Source: Siphonodentalium dalli (Eukaryota; Mollusca; Scaphopoda; Gadilida; Siphonodentaliidae). Taken from it: DNA of 64,000 nt. The DNA lies in NCBI GenBank assembly GCA_032622095.1, contig CP136061.1, forward strand, positions 97,151,345 to 97,215,344, in the 5' to 3' direction. The notes beneath the pieces are model-generated. The model saw nothing but the letters and a program-made list of their open reading frames with translations. It was not told the origin of the DNA and searched no databases. How positions within the stretch are numbered: position 1 is the stretch's first letter; each line of letters begins with the position of its first letter. This document shows positions 11,225 through 23,977 of this stretch, in pieces. The translations under genes were made by a program, and so were the position numbers.

Positions 11225-12620
11225 CTGCAAGTATATTGTTAGCAGCCTACATGTATCTTGTTAGCAGCCTGCATGTATCTTGTTAGCAGCCTGCATGTAT
11301 CTTGTTAGCAGCCTACATGTATCTTGTTAGCAGCTTGAGAACACCACATGTATCTTGTTAGCAGCCTGAGAACAATACATGTATCTTGTTAGCAGCCTAC
11401 ATGTATCTTGTTAGCAGCCTGCATGTATCTTGTTAGCAGCCTGCATGTATCTTGTTAGCAGCCTGCATGTATCTTGTTAGCAGCCTGCATGTATCTTGTT
11501 AGCAGCCTGCATGTATCTTGTTAGCAGCCTGCATGTATCTTGTTAGCAGCCTGCATGTATCTTGTTAGCAGCCTGCATGTATCTTGTTAACAGCCTGCAT
11601 GTATCTTGTTAGCAGCCTGCATGTATCTTGTTAGCAGCCTGCATGTATATTGTTAGCAGCCTACATGTATCTTGTTAGCAGCCTGCATGTATCTTGTTAG
11701 CAGCCTGCATGTATCTTGTTAGCAGCCTACATGTATCTTGTTAGCAGCCTGCATGTATCTTGTTAGCAGCCTACATGTATCTTGTTAGCAGCCTACATGT
11801 ATCTTGTTAGCAGCCTGCATGTATCTTGTTAGCAGCCTACATGTATCTTGTTAGCAGCCTGCATGTATCTTGTTAGCAGCCTGCATGTATCTTGTTAGCA
11901 GCCTGCATGTATCTTGTTAGCAGCCTGCATGTATCTTGTTAGCAGCCTACATGTATCTTGTTAGCAGCTTGAGAACACCACATGTATCTTGTTAGCAGCC
12001 TACATGTATCTTGTTAGCAGCCTGCATGTATCTTGTTAGCAGCCTGCATGTATCTTGTTAGCAGCCTGCATGTATCTTGTTAGCAGCCTGCATGTATCTT
12101 GTTAGCAGCCTGCATGTATCTTGTTAGCAGCCTACATGTATCTTGTTAGCAGCTTGAGAACACCACATGTATCTTGTTAGCAGCCTACATGTATCTTGTT
12201 AGCAGCCTGCATGTATCTTGTTAGCAGCCTACATGTATCTTGTTAGCAGCTTGAGAACACCACATGTATCTTGTTAGCAGCCTACATGTATCTTGTTAGC
12301 AGCCTGCATGTATCTTGTTAGCAGCCTACATGTATCTTGTTAGCAGCCTACATGTATCTTGTTAGCAGCCTGCATGTATCTTGTTAGCAGCATACATGTG
12401 TCTTGTTAGCAGCTTGAGAACACTACATGTATCTTGTTAGCAGCCTGCATGTATCTTGTTAGCAGCCTGCATGTATCTTGTTAGCAGCCTGCCTGTATCT
12501 TGTTAGCAGCCTGCATGTATCTTGTTAGCAGCCTGCATGTATCTTGTTAGCAGCCTGCATGTATCTTGTTAGCAGCCTACATGTATCTTGTTAGCAGCCT
12601 GCATGTATCTTGTTAGCAGC
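11225..12620 (+). repeat. Mixed G and plain 22-mer segment
   Basis: G-subtype and plain 22-mers are interleaved, with a few TTGAGAACAC 31-mers. Variants include GAACAATAC near 11373, TTAACAGC near 11588, TATATTG near 11648, CTGCCTG near 12489 and an AGCATACATGTGTC monomer near 12390. The right edge is set by the start of homology to the 6-kb repeats. Confidence 0.9.
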
Positions 12621-15600
12621 CTACATGTATCTTGTTAGCAGCCTACATGTATCTTGTTAGCAGCCTACATGTATCTTGTTAGCAGCCTACATGTATCTTG
12701 TTAGCAGCCTGCATGTATCTTGTTAGCAGCCTACATGTATCTTGTTAGCAGCCTGCATGTATCTTGTTAGCAGCCTACATGTATCTTGTTAGCAGCCTAC
12801 ATGTATCTTGTTAGCAGCCTGCATGTATCTTGTTAGCAGCCTACATGTATCTTGTTAGCGGCCTACATGTATCTTGTTAGCAGCCTACATGTATCTTGTT
12901 AGCAGCCTACATGTATCTTGTTAGCAGCTTGAGAACACTACATGTATCTTGTTAGCAGCCTACATGTATCTTGTTAGCAGCCTACATGTATCTTGTTAGC
13001 AGCCTACATGTATCTTGTTAGCAGCCTACATGTATCTTGTTAGCAGCCTACATGTATCTTGTTAGCAGCCTACATGTATCTTGTTAGCAGCCTACATGTA
13101 TCTTGTTAGCAGCCTACATGTATCTTGTTAGCAGCCTACATGTATCTTGTTAGCAGCCTACATGTATCTTGTTAGCAGCCTACATGTATCTTGTTAGCAG
13201 CCTACATGTATCTTGTTAGCAGCCTACATGTATCTTGTTAGCAGCCTACATGTATCTTGTTAGCAGCCTGCATGTATCTTGTTAGCAGCCTACATGTATC
13301 TTGTTAGCAGCCTACATGTATCTTGTTAGCAGCCTACATGTATCTTGTTAGCAGCCTACATGTATCTTGTTAGCAGCCTACATGTATCTTGTTAGCAGCC
13401 TGCATGTATCTTGTTAGCAGCCTACATGTATCTTGTTAGCAGCCTGCATGTATCTTGTTAGCAGCCTACATGTATCTTGTTAGCAGCCTGCATGTATCTT
13501 GTTAGCAGCCTACATGTATCGTGTTAGCAGCCTACATGTATCTTATTAGCAGCCTACATATATCTTGTTAGCAGCCTACATGTATCTTGTTAGCAGCCTA
13601 CATGTATCTTGTTAGCAGCCTACATGTATCTTGTTAGCAGCCTACATGTATCTTGTTAGCAGCCTACATGTATCTTGTTAGCAGCCTACATGTATCTTGT
13701 TAGCAGCCTACATGTATCTTGTTAGCAGCCTACATGTATCTTGTTAGCAGCCTACATGTATCTTGTTAGCAGCCTACATGTATCTTGTTAGCAGCCTACA
13801 TGTATCTTGTTAGCAGCCTACATGTATCTTGTTAGCAGCCTACATGTATCTTGTTAGCAGCCTACATGTATCTTGTTAGCAGCCTACATGTATCTTGTTA
13901 GCAGCCTGCATGTATCTTGTTAGCAGCCTACATGTATCTTGTTAGCAGCCTACATGTATCTTGTTAGCAGCCTACATGTATCTTGTTAGCAGCCTACATG
14001 TATCTTGTTAGCAGCCTACATGTATCTTGTTAGCAGCCTGCATGTATCTTGTTAGCAGCCTACATGTATCTTGTTAGCAGCCTGCATGTATCTTGTTAGC
14101 AGCCTACATGTATCTTGTTAGCAGCCTGCATGTATCTTGTTAGCAGCCTGCATGTATCTTGTTAGCAGCCTGCATGTATCTTGTTAGCAGCCTACATGTA
14201 TCTTGTTAGCAGCTTGAGAACACTACTTGTATCTTGTTAGCAGCCTACATGTATCTTGTTAGCAGCCTACATGTATCTTGTTAGCAGCCTACATGTATCT
14301 TGTTAGCAGCTTGAGAACACTACATGTATCTTGTTAGCAGCCTACATGTATCTTGTTAGCAGCCTACATGTATCTTGTTAGCAGCCTACATGTATCTTGT
14401 TAGCAGCTTGAGAACACCACATGTATCTTGTTAGCAGCCTACATGTATCTTGTTAGCAGCCTGCATGTATCTTGTTAGCAGCCTACATGTATCTTGTTAG
14501 CAGCCTACATGTATCTTGTTAGCAGCCTGCATGTATCTTGTTAGCAGCCTACATGTATCTTGTTAGCAGCCTACATGTATCTTGTTAGCAGCTTGAGAAC
14601 ACTACATGTATCTTGTTAGCAGCCTACATGTATCTTGTTAGCAGCCTACATGTATCTTGTTAGCAGCCTACATGTATCTTGTTAGCAGCTTGAGAACACT
14701 ACATGTATCTTGTTAGCAGCCTGCATGTATCTTGTTAGCAGCCTACATGTATCTTGTTAGCAGCCTGAGAACACTACATGTATCTTGTTAGCAGCCTGGG
14801 AACACTACATGTATCTTGTTAGCAGCTTGAGAACACTGCATGTATCTTGTTAGCAGCCTGGGAACACTACATGTATCTTGTTAGCAGCCTGAGAACACTA
14901 CATGTATCTTGTTAGCAGCATACATGTATCTTGTTAGCAGCTTGAGAACACTACATGTATCTTGTTAGCAGCCTACATGTATCTTGTTAGCAGCTTGAGA
15001 ACACTACATGTATCTTGTTAGCAGCCTACATGTATCTTGTTAGCAGCCTACATGTATCTTGTTAGCAGCCTACATGTATCTTGTTAGCAGCTTGAGAACA
15101 CTACATGTATCTTGTTAGCAGCTTGAGAACACTACATGTATCTTGTTAGCAGCCTACATGTATCTTGATAGCAGCCTACATGTATCTTGTTAGCAGCCTA
15201 CATGTATCTTGTTAGCAGCTTGAGAACACTACATGTATCTTGTTAGCAGCTTGAGAACACTACATGTATCGTGTTAGCAGCCTACATGTATCTTGTTAGC
15301 AGCTTGAGAACACTACATGTATCTTGTTAGCAGCCTACATGTATCTTGTTAGCAGCTTGAGAACACTACATGTATCTTGTTAGCAGCCTACATGTATCTT
15401 GTTAGCAGCCTACATGTATCTTGTTAGCAGCCTACATGTATCTTGTTAGCAGCCTACATGTATCTTGTTAGCAGCCTACATGTATCTTGTTAGCAGCCTA
15501 CATGTATCTTGTTAGCAGCCTACATGTATCTTGTTAGCAGCCTACATGTATCTTGTTAGCAGCCTGAGAACATTACAAGTATCTTGTTAGCAGCCTACAT

Positions 15601-18600
15601 GTATCTTGTTAGCAGCCTGAGAACACTACATGTATCTTGTTAGCAGCCTACATGTATCTTGTTAGCAGCTTGAGAACACTACATGTATCTTGTTAGCAGC
15701 CTACATGTATCTTGTTAGCAGCCTACATGTATCTTGTTAGCAGCCTACATGTATCTTGTTAGCAGCTTGAGAACACTACATGTATCTTGTTAGCAGCTTG
15801 AGAACACTACATGTATCTTGTTAGCAGCCTACATGTATCTTGTTAGCAGCTTGAGAACACTACATGTATCTTGTTAGCAGCCTACATGTATCTTGTTAGC
15901 AGCCTACATGTATCTTGTTAGCAGCCTGCATGTATCTTGTTAGCAGCCTACATGTATCTTGTTAGCAGCCTACATGTATCTTGTTAGCAGCTTGAGAACA
16001 CTACATGTATCTTGTTAGCAGCCTACATGTATCTTGTTAGCAGCCTACATGTATCTTGTTAGCAGCCTACATGTATCTTGTTAGCAGCCTACATGTATCT
16101 TGTTAGCAGCCTACATGTATCTTGTTAGCAGCCTGAGAACACTACATGTATCTTGTTAGCAGCCTACATGTATCTTGTTAGCAGCTTGAGAACACTACAT
16201 GTATCTTGTTAGCAGCCTACATGTATCTTGTTAGCAGCCTACATGTATCTTGTTAGCAGCCTACATGTATCTTGTTAGCAGCCTACATGTATCTTGTTAG
16301 CAGCCTACATGTATCTTGTTAGCAGCCTACATGTATCTTGTTAGCAGCTTGAGAACACTACATGTTTCTTGTTAGCAGCCTACATGTATCTTGTTAGCAG
16401 CCTACATGTATCTTGTTAGCAGCCTACATGTATCTTGTTAGCAGCTTGAGAACACTACATGTATCTTGTTAGCAGCCTGCATGTATCTTGTTAGCAGCCT
16501 ACATGTATCTTGTTAGCAGCCTGAGAACACTACATGTATCTTGTTAGCAGCCTGGGAATACTACATGTATCTTGTTAGCAGCCTGAGAACACTACATGTA
16601 TCTTGTTAGCAGCCTGAGAACACTACATGTATCTTGTTAGCAGCCTGGGAACACTACATGTATCTTGTTAGCAGCCTGAGAACACTACATGTATCTTGTT
16701 AGCAGCCTGCATGTATCTTGTTAGCAGCCTACATGTATCTTGTTAGCAGCCTGAGAACACTACATGTATCTTGTTAGCAGCCTGGGAACACTACATGTAT
16801 CTTGTTAGCAGCCTGAGAACACTACATGTATCTTGTTAGCAGCCTGAGAACACTACATGTATCTTGTTAGCAGCCTGGGAACACTACATGTATCTTGTTA
16901 GCAGCCTGAGAACTCTACATGTATCTTGTTAGCAGCCTGTATGTATCTTGTTAGCAGCCTACATGTATCTTGTTAGCAGCCTGAGAACACTACATGTATC
17001 TTGTTAGCAGCCTGGGAACACTACATGTATCTTGTTAGCAGCCTGAGAACACTACATGTATCTTGTTAGCAGCCTGAGAACACTACATGTATCTTGTTAG
17101 CAGCCTGAGAACACTACATGTATCTTGTTAGCAGCCTACATGTATCTTGTTAGCAGCCTGAGAACACTACATGTATCTTGTTAGCAGCCTGAGAACACTA
17201 CATGTATCTTGTTAGCAGCCTGAGAACACTACATGTATCTTGTTAGCAGCCTACATGTATCTTGTTAGCAGCCTACATGTATCTTGTTAGCAGCCTACAT
17301 GTATCTTGTTAGCAGCCTACATGTATCTTGTTAGCAGCCTACATGTATCTTGTTAGCAGCCTACATGTATCTTGTTAGCAGCTTGAGAACACTACATGTA
17401 TCTTGTTAGCAGCCTACATGTATCTTGTTAGCAGCCTACATGTATCTTGTTAGCAGCCTACATGTATCTTGTTAGCAGCCTACATGTATCTTGTTAGCAG
17501 CTTGAGAACACCACATGTATCTTGTTAGCAGCCTACATGTATCTTGTTAGCAGCCTGCATGTATCTTGTTAGCAGCCTACATGTATCTTGTTAGCAGCTT
17601 GAGAACACTACATGTATCTTGTTAGCAGCCTACATGTATCTTGTTAGCAGCTTGAGAACACTACATGTATCTTGTTAGCAGCCTGCATGTATCTTGTTAG
17701 CAGCCTACATGTATCTTGTTAGCAGCCTGCATGTATCTTGTTAGCAGCCTACATGTATCTTGTTAGCAGCTTGAGAACACTACATGTATCTTGTTAGCAG
17801 CCTGAGAACACTACATGTATCTTGTTAGCAGCCTACATGTATCTTGTTAGCAGCTTGAGAACACTACATGTATCTTGTTAGCAGCCTGAGAACACTACAT
17901 GTATCTTGTTAGCAGCCTGAGAACACTACATGTATCTTGTTAGCAGCCTACATGTATCTTGTTAGCAGCCTGCATGTTTCTTGTTAGCAGCCTGAGAACA
18001 CCACATGTATCTTGTTAGCAGCCTACATGTATCTTGTTAGCAGCTTGAGAACACTACATGTATCTTGTTAGCAGCCTACATGTATCTTGTTAGCAGCTTG
18101 AGAACACTACATGTATCTTGTTAGCAGCCTACATGTATCTTGTTAGCAGCCTACATGTATCTTGTTAGCAGCCTACATGTATCTTGTTAGCAGCTTGAGA
18201 ACACTACATGTATCTTGTTAGCAGCTTGAGAACACTACATGTATCTTGTTAGCAGCCTACATGTATCTTGTTAGCAGCTTGAGAACACTACATGTATCTT
18301 GTTAGCAGCCTACATGTATCTTGTTAGCAGCCTACATGTATCTTGTTAGCAGCCTGCATGTATCTTGTTAGCAGCCTACATGTATCTTGTTAGCAGCCTA
18401 CATGTATCTTGTTAGCAGCTTGAGAACACTACATGTATCTTGTTAGCAGCCTACATGTATCTTGTTAGCAGCCTACATGTATCTTGTTAGCAGCCTACAT
18501 GTATCTTGTTAGCAGCCTACATGTATCTTGTTAGCAGCCTACATGTATCTTGTTAGCAGCCTGAGAACACTACATGTATCTTGTTAGCAGCCTACATGTA

Positions 18601-18644
18601 TCTTGTTAGCAGCTTGAGAACACTACATGTATCTTGTTAGCAGC
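12621..18644 (+). repeat. 6-kb higher-order repeat, copy 1 (6,024 bp)
   Basis: Private variants act as markers and recur in later copies at fixed offsets: AGCGGCC at 12857, CTACTTG at 14224, TTGATAG near 15166, TATCGTG near 15270, ACATTACAAG near 15570, CATGTTTC at 16361, AACTCTAC at 16911 and CTGCATGTTTC at 17970. Copy 1 also has TATCGTG, TTATTAG and ACATATA in three successive monomers (13511-13565); these are in copy 3 but not copy 2. Inside the unit, three 230-bp subunits start at 16477, 16707 and 16937. A private GGGAATAC is near 16554. Confidence 0.95.
16477..17166 (+). repeat. 230-bp subunits inside the 6-kb repeat
   Basis: Three units start at 16477, 16707 and 16937. The first two read: G-subtype 22-mer, plain 22-mer, then six 31-mers of which the second and fifth carry CTGGGAACAC. 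The second unit ends with AACTCTAC; the third begins CTGTATG, lacks the second CTGGGAACAC and loses its regular order at the end. The same set recurs from 21810, 27834 and 30262. The length matches the unrelated-looking 230-bp unit at 6003. Confidence 0.93.
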
Positions 18645-21600
18645 CTACATGTATCTTGTTAGCAGCCTACATGTATCTTGTTAGCAGCCTACATGTATCT
18701 TGTTAGCAGCCTACATGTATCTTGTTAGCAGCCTGCATGTATCTTGTTAGCAGCCTACATGTATCTTGTTAGCAGCCTGCATGTATCTTGTTAGCAGCCT
18801 ACATGTATCTTGTTAGCAGCCTACATGTATCTTGTTAGCAGCCTGCATGTATCTTGTTAGCAGCCTACATGTATCTTGTTAGCGGCCTACATGTATCTTG
18901 TTAGCAGCCTACATGTATCTTGTTAGCAGCCTACATGTATCTTGTTAGCAGCCTACATGTATCTTGTTAGCAGCCTACATGTATCTTGTTAGCAGCCTAC
19001 ATGTATCTTGTTAGCAGCCTACATGTATCTTGTTAGCAGCCTACATGTATCTTGTTAGCAGCCTACATGTATCTTGTTAGCAGCCTACATGTATCTTGTT
19101 AGCAGCCTACATGTATCTTGTTAGCAGCCTACATGTATCTTGTTAGCAGCCTACATGTATCTTGTTAGCAGCCTACATGTATCTTGTTAGCAGCCTACAT
19201 GTATCTTGTTAGCAGCCTACATGTATCTTGTTAGCAGCCTGCATGTATCTTGTTAGCAGCCTACATGTATCTTGTTAGCAGCCTACATGTATCTTGTTAG
19301 CAGCCTACATGTATCTTGTTAGCAGCCTACATGTATCTTGTTAGCAGCCTACATGTATCTTGTTAGCAGCCTGCATGTATCTTGTTAGCAGCCTACATGT
19401 ATCTTGTTAGCAGCCTGCATGTATCTTGTTAGCAGCCTACATGTATCTTGTTAGCAGCCTGCATGTATCTTGTTAGCAGCCTGCATGTATCTTGTTAGCA
19501 GCCTGCATGTATCTTGTTAGCAGCCTACATGTATCTTGTTAGCAGCTTGAGAACACTACTTGTATCTTGTTAGCAGCCTACATGTATCTTGTTAGCAGCC
19601 TACATGTATCTTGTTAGCAGCCTACATGTATCTTGTTAGCAGCTTGAGAACACTACATGTATCTTGTTAGCAGCCTACATGTATCTTGTTAGCAGCCTAC
19701 ATGTATCTTGTTAGCAGCCTACATGTATCTTGTTAGCAGCTTGAGAACACCACATGTATCTTGTTAGCAGCCTACATGTATCTTGTTAGCAGCCTGCATG
19801 TATCTTGTTAGCAGCCTACATGTATCTTGTTAGCAGCCTACATGTATCTTGTTAGCAGCCTGCATGTATCTTGTTAGCAGCCTACATGTATCTTGTTAGC
19901 AGCCTACATGTATCTTGTTAGCAGCTTGAGAACACTACATGTATCTTGTTAGCAGCCTACATGTATCTTGTTAGCAGCCTACATGTATCTTGTTAGCAGC
20001 CTACATGTATCTTGTTAGCAGCTTGAGAACACTACATGTATCTTGTTAGCAGCCTGCATGTATCTTGTTAGCAGCCTACATGTATCTTGTTAGCAGCCTG
20101 AGAACACTACATGTATCTTGTTAGCAGCCTGGGAACACTACATGTATCTTGTTAGCAGCTTGAGAACACTGCATGTATCTTGTTAGCAGCCTGGGAACAC
20201 TACATGTATCTTGTTAGCAGCCTGAGAACACTACATGTATCTTGTTAGCAGCATACATGTATCTTGTTAGCAGCTTGAGAACACTACATGTATCTTGTTA
20301 GCAGCCTACATGTATCTTGTTAGCAGCTTGAGAACACTACATGTATCTTGTTAGCAGCCTACATGTATCTTGTTAGCAGCCTACATGTATCTTGTTAGCA
20401 GCCTACATGTATCTTGTTAGCAGCTTGAGAACACTACATGTATCTTGTTAGCAGCTTGAGAACACTACATGTATCTTGTTAGCAGCCTACATGTATCTTG
20501 ATAGCAGCCTACATGTATCTTGTTAGCAGCCTACATGTATCTTGTTAGCAGCTTGAGAACACTACATGTATCTTGTTAGCAGCTTGAGAACACTACATGT
20601 ATCGTGTTAGCAGCCTACATGTATCTTGTTAGCAGCTTGAGAACACTACATGTATCTTGTTAGCAGCCTACATGTATCTTGTTAGCAGCTTGAGAACACT
20701 ACATGTATCTTGTTAGCAGCCTACATGTATCTTGTTAGCAGCCTACATGTATCTTGTTAGCAGCCTACATGTATCTTGTTAGCAGCCTACATGTATCTTG
20801 TTAGCAGCCTACATGTATCTTGTTAGCAGCCTACATGTATCTTGTTAGCAGCCTACATGTATCTTGTTAGCAGCCTACATGTATCTTGTTAGCAGCCTGA
20901 GAACATTACAAGTATCTTGTTAGCAGCCTACATGTATCTTGTTAGCAGCCTGAGAACACTACATGTATCTTGTTAGCAGCCTACATGTATCTTGTTAGCA
21001 GCTTGAGAACACTACATGTATCTTGTTAGCAGCCTACATGTATCTTGTTAGCAGCCTACATGTATCTTGTTAGCAGCCTACATGTATCTTGTTAGCAGCT
21101 TGAGAACACTACATGTATCTTGTTAGCAGCTTGAGAACACTACATGTATCTTGTTAGCAGCCTACATGTATCTTGTTAGCAGCTTGAGAACACTACATGT
21201 ATCTTGTTAGCAGCCTACATGTATCTTGTTAGCAGCCTACATGTATCTTGTTAGCAGCCTGCATGTATCTTGTTAGCAGCCTACATGTATCTTGTTAGCA
21301 GCCTACATGTATCTTGTTAGCAGCTTGAGAACACTACATGTATCTTGTTAGCAGCCTACATGTATCTTGTTAGCAGCCTACATGTATCTTGTTAGCAGCC
21401 TACATGTATCTTGTTAGCAGCCTACATGTATCTTGTTAGCAGCCTACATGTATCTTGTTAGCAGCCTGAGAACACTACATGTATCTTGTTAGCAGCCTAC
21501 ATGTATCTTGTTAGCAGCTTGAGAACACTACATGTATCTTGTTAGCAGCCTACATGTATCTTGTTAGCAGCCTACATGTATCTTGTTAGCAGCCTACATG

Positions 21601-23977
21601 TATCTTGTTAGCAGCCTACATGTATCTTGTTAGCAGCCTACATGTATCTTGTTAGCAGCCTACATGTATCTTGTTAGCAGCTTGAGAACACTACATGTTT
21701 CTTGTTAGCAGCCTACATGTATCTTGTTAGCAGCCTACATGTATCTTGTTAGCAGCCTACATGTATCTTGTTAGCAGCTTGAGAACACTACATGTATCTT
21801 GTTAGCAGCCTGCATGTATCTTGTTAGCAGCCTACATGTATCTTGTTAGCAGCCTGAGAACACTACATGTATCTTGTTAGCAGCCTGGGAACACTACATG
21901 TATCTTGTTAGCAGCCTGAGAACACTACATGTATCTTGTTAGCAGCCTGAGAACACTACATGTATCTTGTTAGCAGCCTGGGAACACTACATGTATCTTG
22001 TTAGCAGCCTGAGAACACTACATGTATCTTGTTAGCAGCCTGCATGTATCTTGTTAGCAGCCTACATGTATCTTGTTAGCAGCCTGAGAACACTACATGT
22101 ATCTTGTTAGCAGCCTGGGAACACTACATGTATCTTGTTAGCAGCCTGAGAACACTACATGTATCTTGTTAGCAGCCTGAGAACACTACATGTATCTTGT
22201 TAGCAGCCTGGGAACACTACATGTATCTTGTTAGCAGCCTGAGAACTCTACATGTATCTTGTTAGCAGCCTGTATGTATCTTGTTAGCAGCCTACATGTA
22301 TCTTGTTAGCAGCCTGAGAACACTACATGTATCTTGTTAGCAGCCTGGGAACACTACATGTATCTTGTTAGCAGCCTGAGAACACTACATGTATCTTGTT
22401 AGCAGCCTGAGAACACTACATGTATCTTGTTAGCAGCCTGAGAACACTACATGTATCTTGTTAGCAGCCTACATGTATCTTGTTAGCAGCCTGAGAACAC
22501 TACATGTATCTTGTTAGCAGCCTGAGAACACTACATGTATCTTGTTAGCAGCCTGAGAACACTACATGTATCTTGTTAGCAGCCTACATGTATCTTGTTA
22601 GCAGCCTACATGTATCTTGTTAGCAGCCTACATGTATCTTGTTAGCAGCCTACATGTATCTTGTTAGCAGCCTACATGTATCTTGTTAGCAGCCTACATG
22701 TATCTTGTTAGCAGCTTGAGAACACTACATGTATCTTGTTAGCAGCCTACATGTATCTTGTTAGCAGCCTACATGTATCTTGTTAGCAGCCTACATGTAT
22801 CTTGTTAGCAGCCTACATGTATCTTGTTAGCAGCTTGAGAACACCACATGTATCTTGTTAGCAGCCTACATGTATCTTGTTAGCAGCCTGCATGTATCTT
22901 GTTAGCAGCCTACATGTATCTTGTTAGCAGCTTGAGAACACTACATGTATCTTGTTAGCAGCCTACATGTATCTTGTTAGCAGCTTGAGAACACTACATG
23001 TATCTTGTTAGCAGCCTGCATGTATCTTGTTAGCAGCCTACATGTATCTTGTTAGCAGCCTGCATGTATCTTGTTAGCAGCCTACATGTATCTTGTTAGC
23101 AGCTTGAGAACACTACATGTATCTTGTTAGCAGCCTGAGAACACTACATGTATCTTGTTAGCAGCCTACATGTATCTTGTTAGCAGCTTGAGAACACTAC
23201 ATGTATCTTGTTAGCAGCCTGAGAACACTACATGTATCTTGTTAGCAGCCTGAGAACACTACATGTATCTTGTTAGCAGCCTACATGTATCTTGTTAGCA
23301 GCCTGCATGTTTCTTGTTAGCAGCCTGAGAACACCACATGTATCTTGTTAGCAGCCTACATGTATCTTGTTAGCAGCTTGAGAACACTACATGTATCTTG
23401 TTAGCAGCCTACATGTATCTTGTTAGCAGCTTGAGAACACTACATGTATCTTGTTAGCAGCCTACATGTATCTTGTTAGCAGCCTACATGTATCTTGTTA
23501 GCAGCCTACATGTATCTTGTTAGCAGCTTGAGAACACTACATGTATCTTGTTAGCAGCTTGAGAACACTACATGTATCTTGTTAGCAGCCTACATGTATC
23601 TTGTTAGCAGCTTGAGAACACTACATGTATCTTGTTAGCAGCCTACATGTATCTTGTTAGCAGCCTACATGTATCTTGTTAGCAGCCTGCATGTATCTTG
23701 TTAGCAGCCTACATGTATCTTGTTAGCAGCCTACATGTATCTTGTTAGCAGCTTGAGAACACTACATGTATCTTGTTAGCAGCCTACATGTATCTTGTTA
23801 GCAGCCTACATGTATCTTGTTAGCAGCCTACATGTATCTTGTTAGCAGCCTACATGTATCTTGTTAGCAGCCTACATGTATCTTGTTAGCAGCCTGAGAA
23901 CACTACATGTATCTTGTTAGCAGCCTACATGTATCTTGTTAGCAGCTTGAGAACACTACATGTATCTTGTTAGCAGC
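18645..23977 (+). repeat. 6-kb higher-order repeat, copy 2 (5,333 bp, 691-bp deletion)
   Basis: The AGCGGCC marker at 18881 is 6,024 bp from its copy 1 partner, but all markers from CTACTTG (19557) onward are 5,333 bp from theirs. Copy 2 is therefore 691 bp shorter (thirty 22-mers plus one 31-mer) between these two markers. The missing part contains the TTGAGAACAC 31-mer found at 12930 in copy 1 and the TATCGTG/TTATTAG/ACATATA trio. All later markers are present in order, including TTGATAG, ACATTACAAG (20904 region), CATGTTTC (21694), AACTCTAC (22244) and CTGCATGTTTC (23303). Confidence 0.95.
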
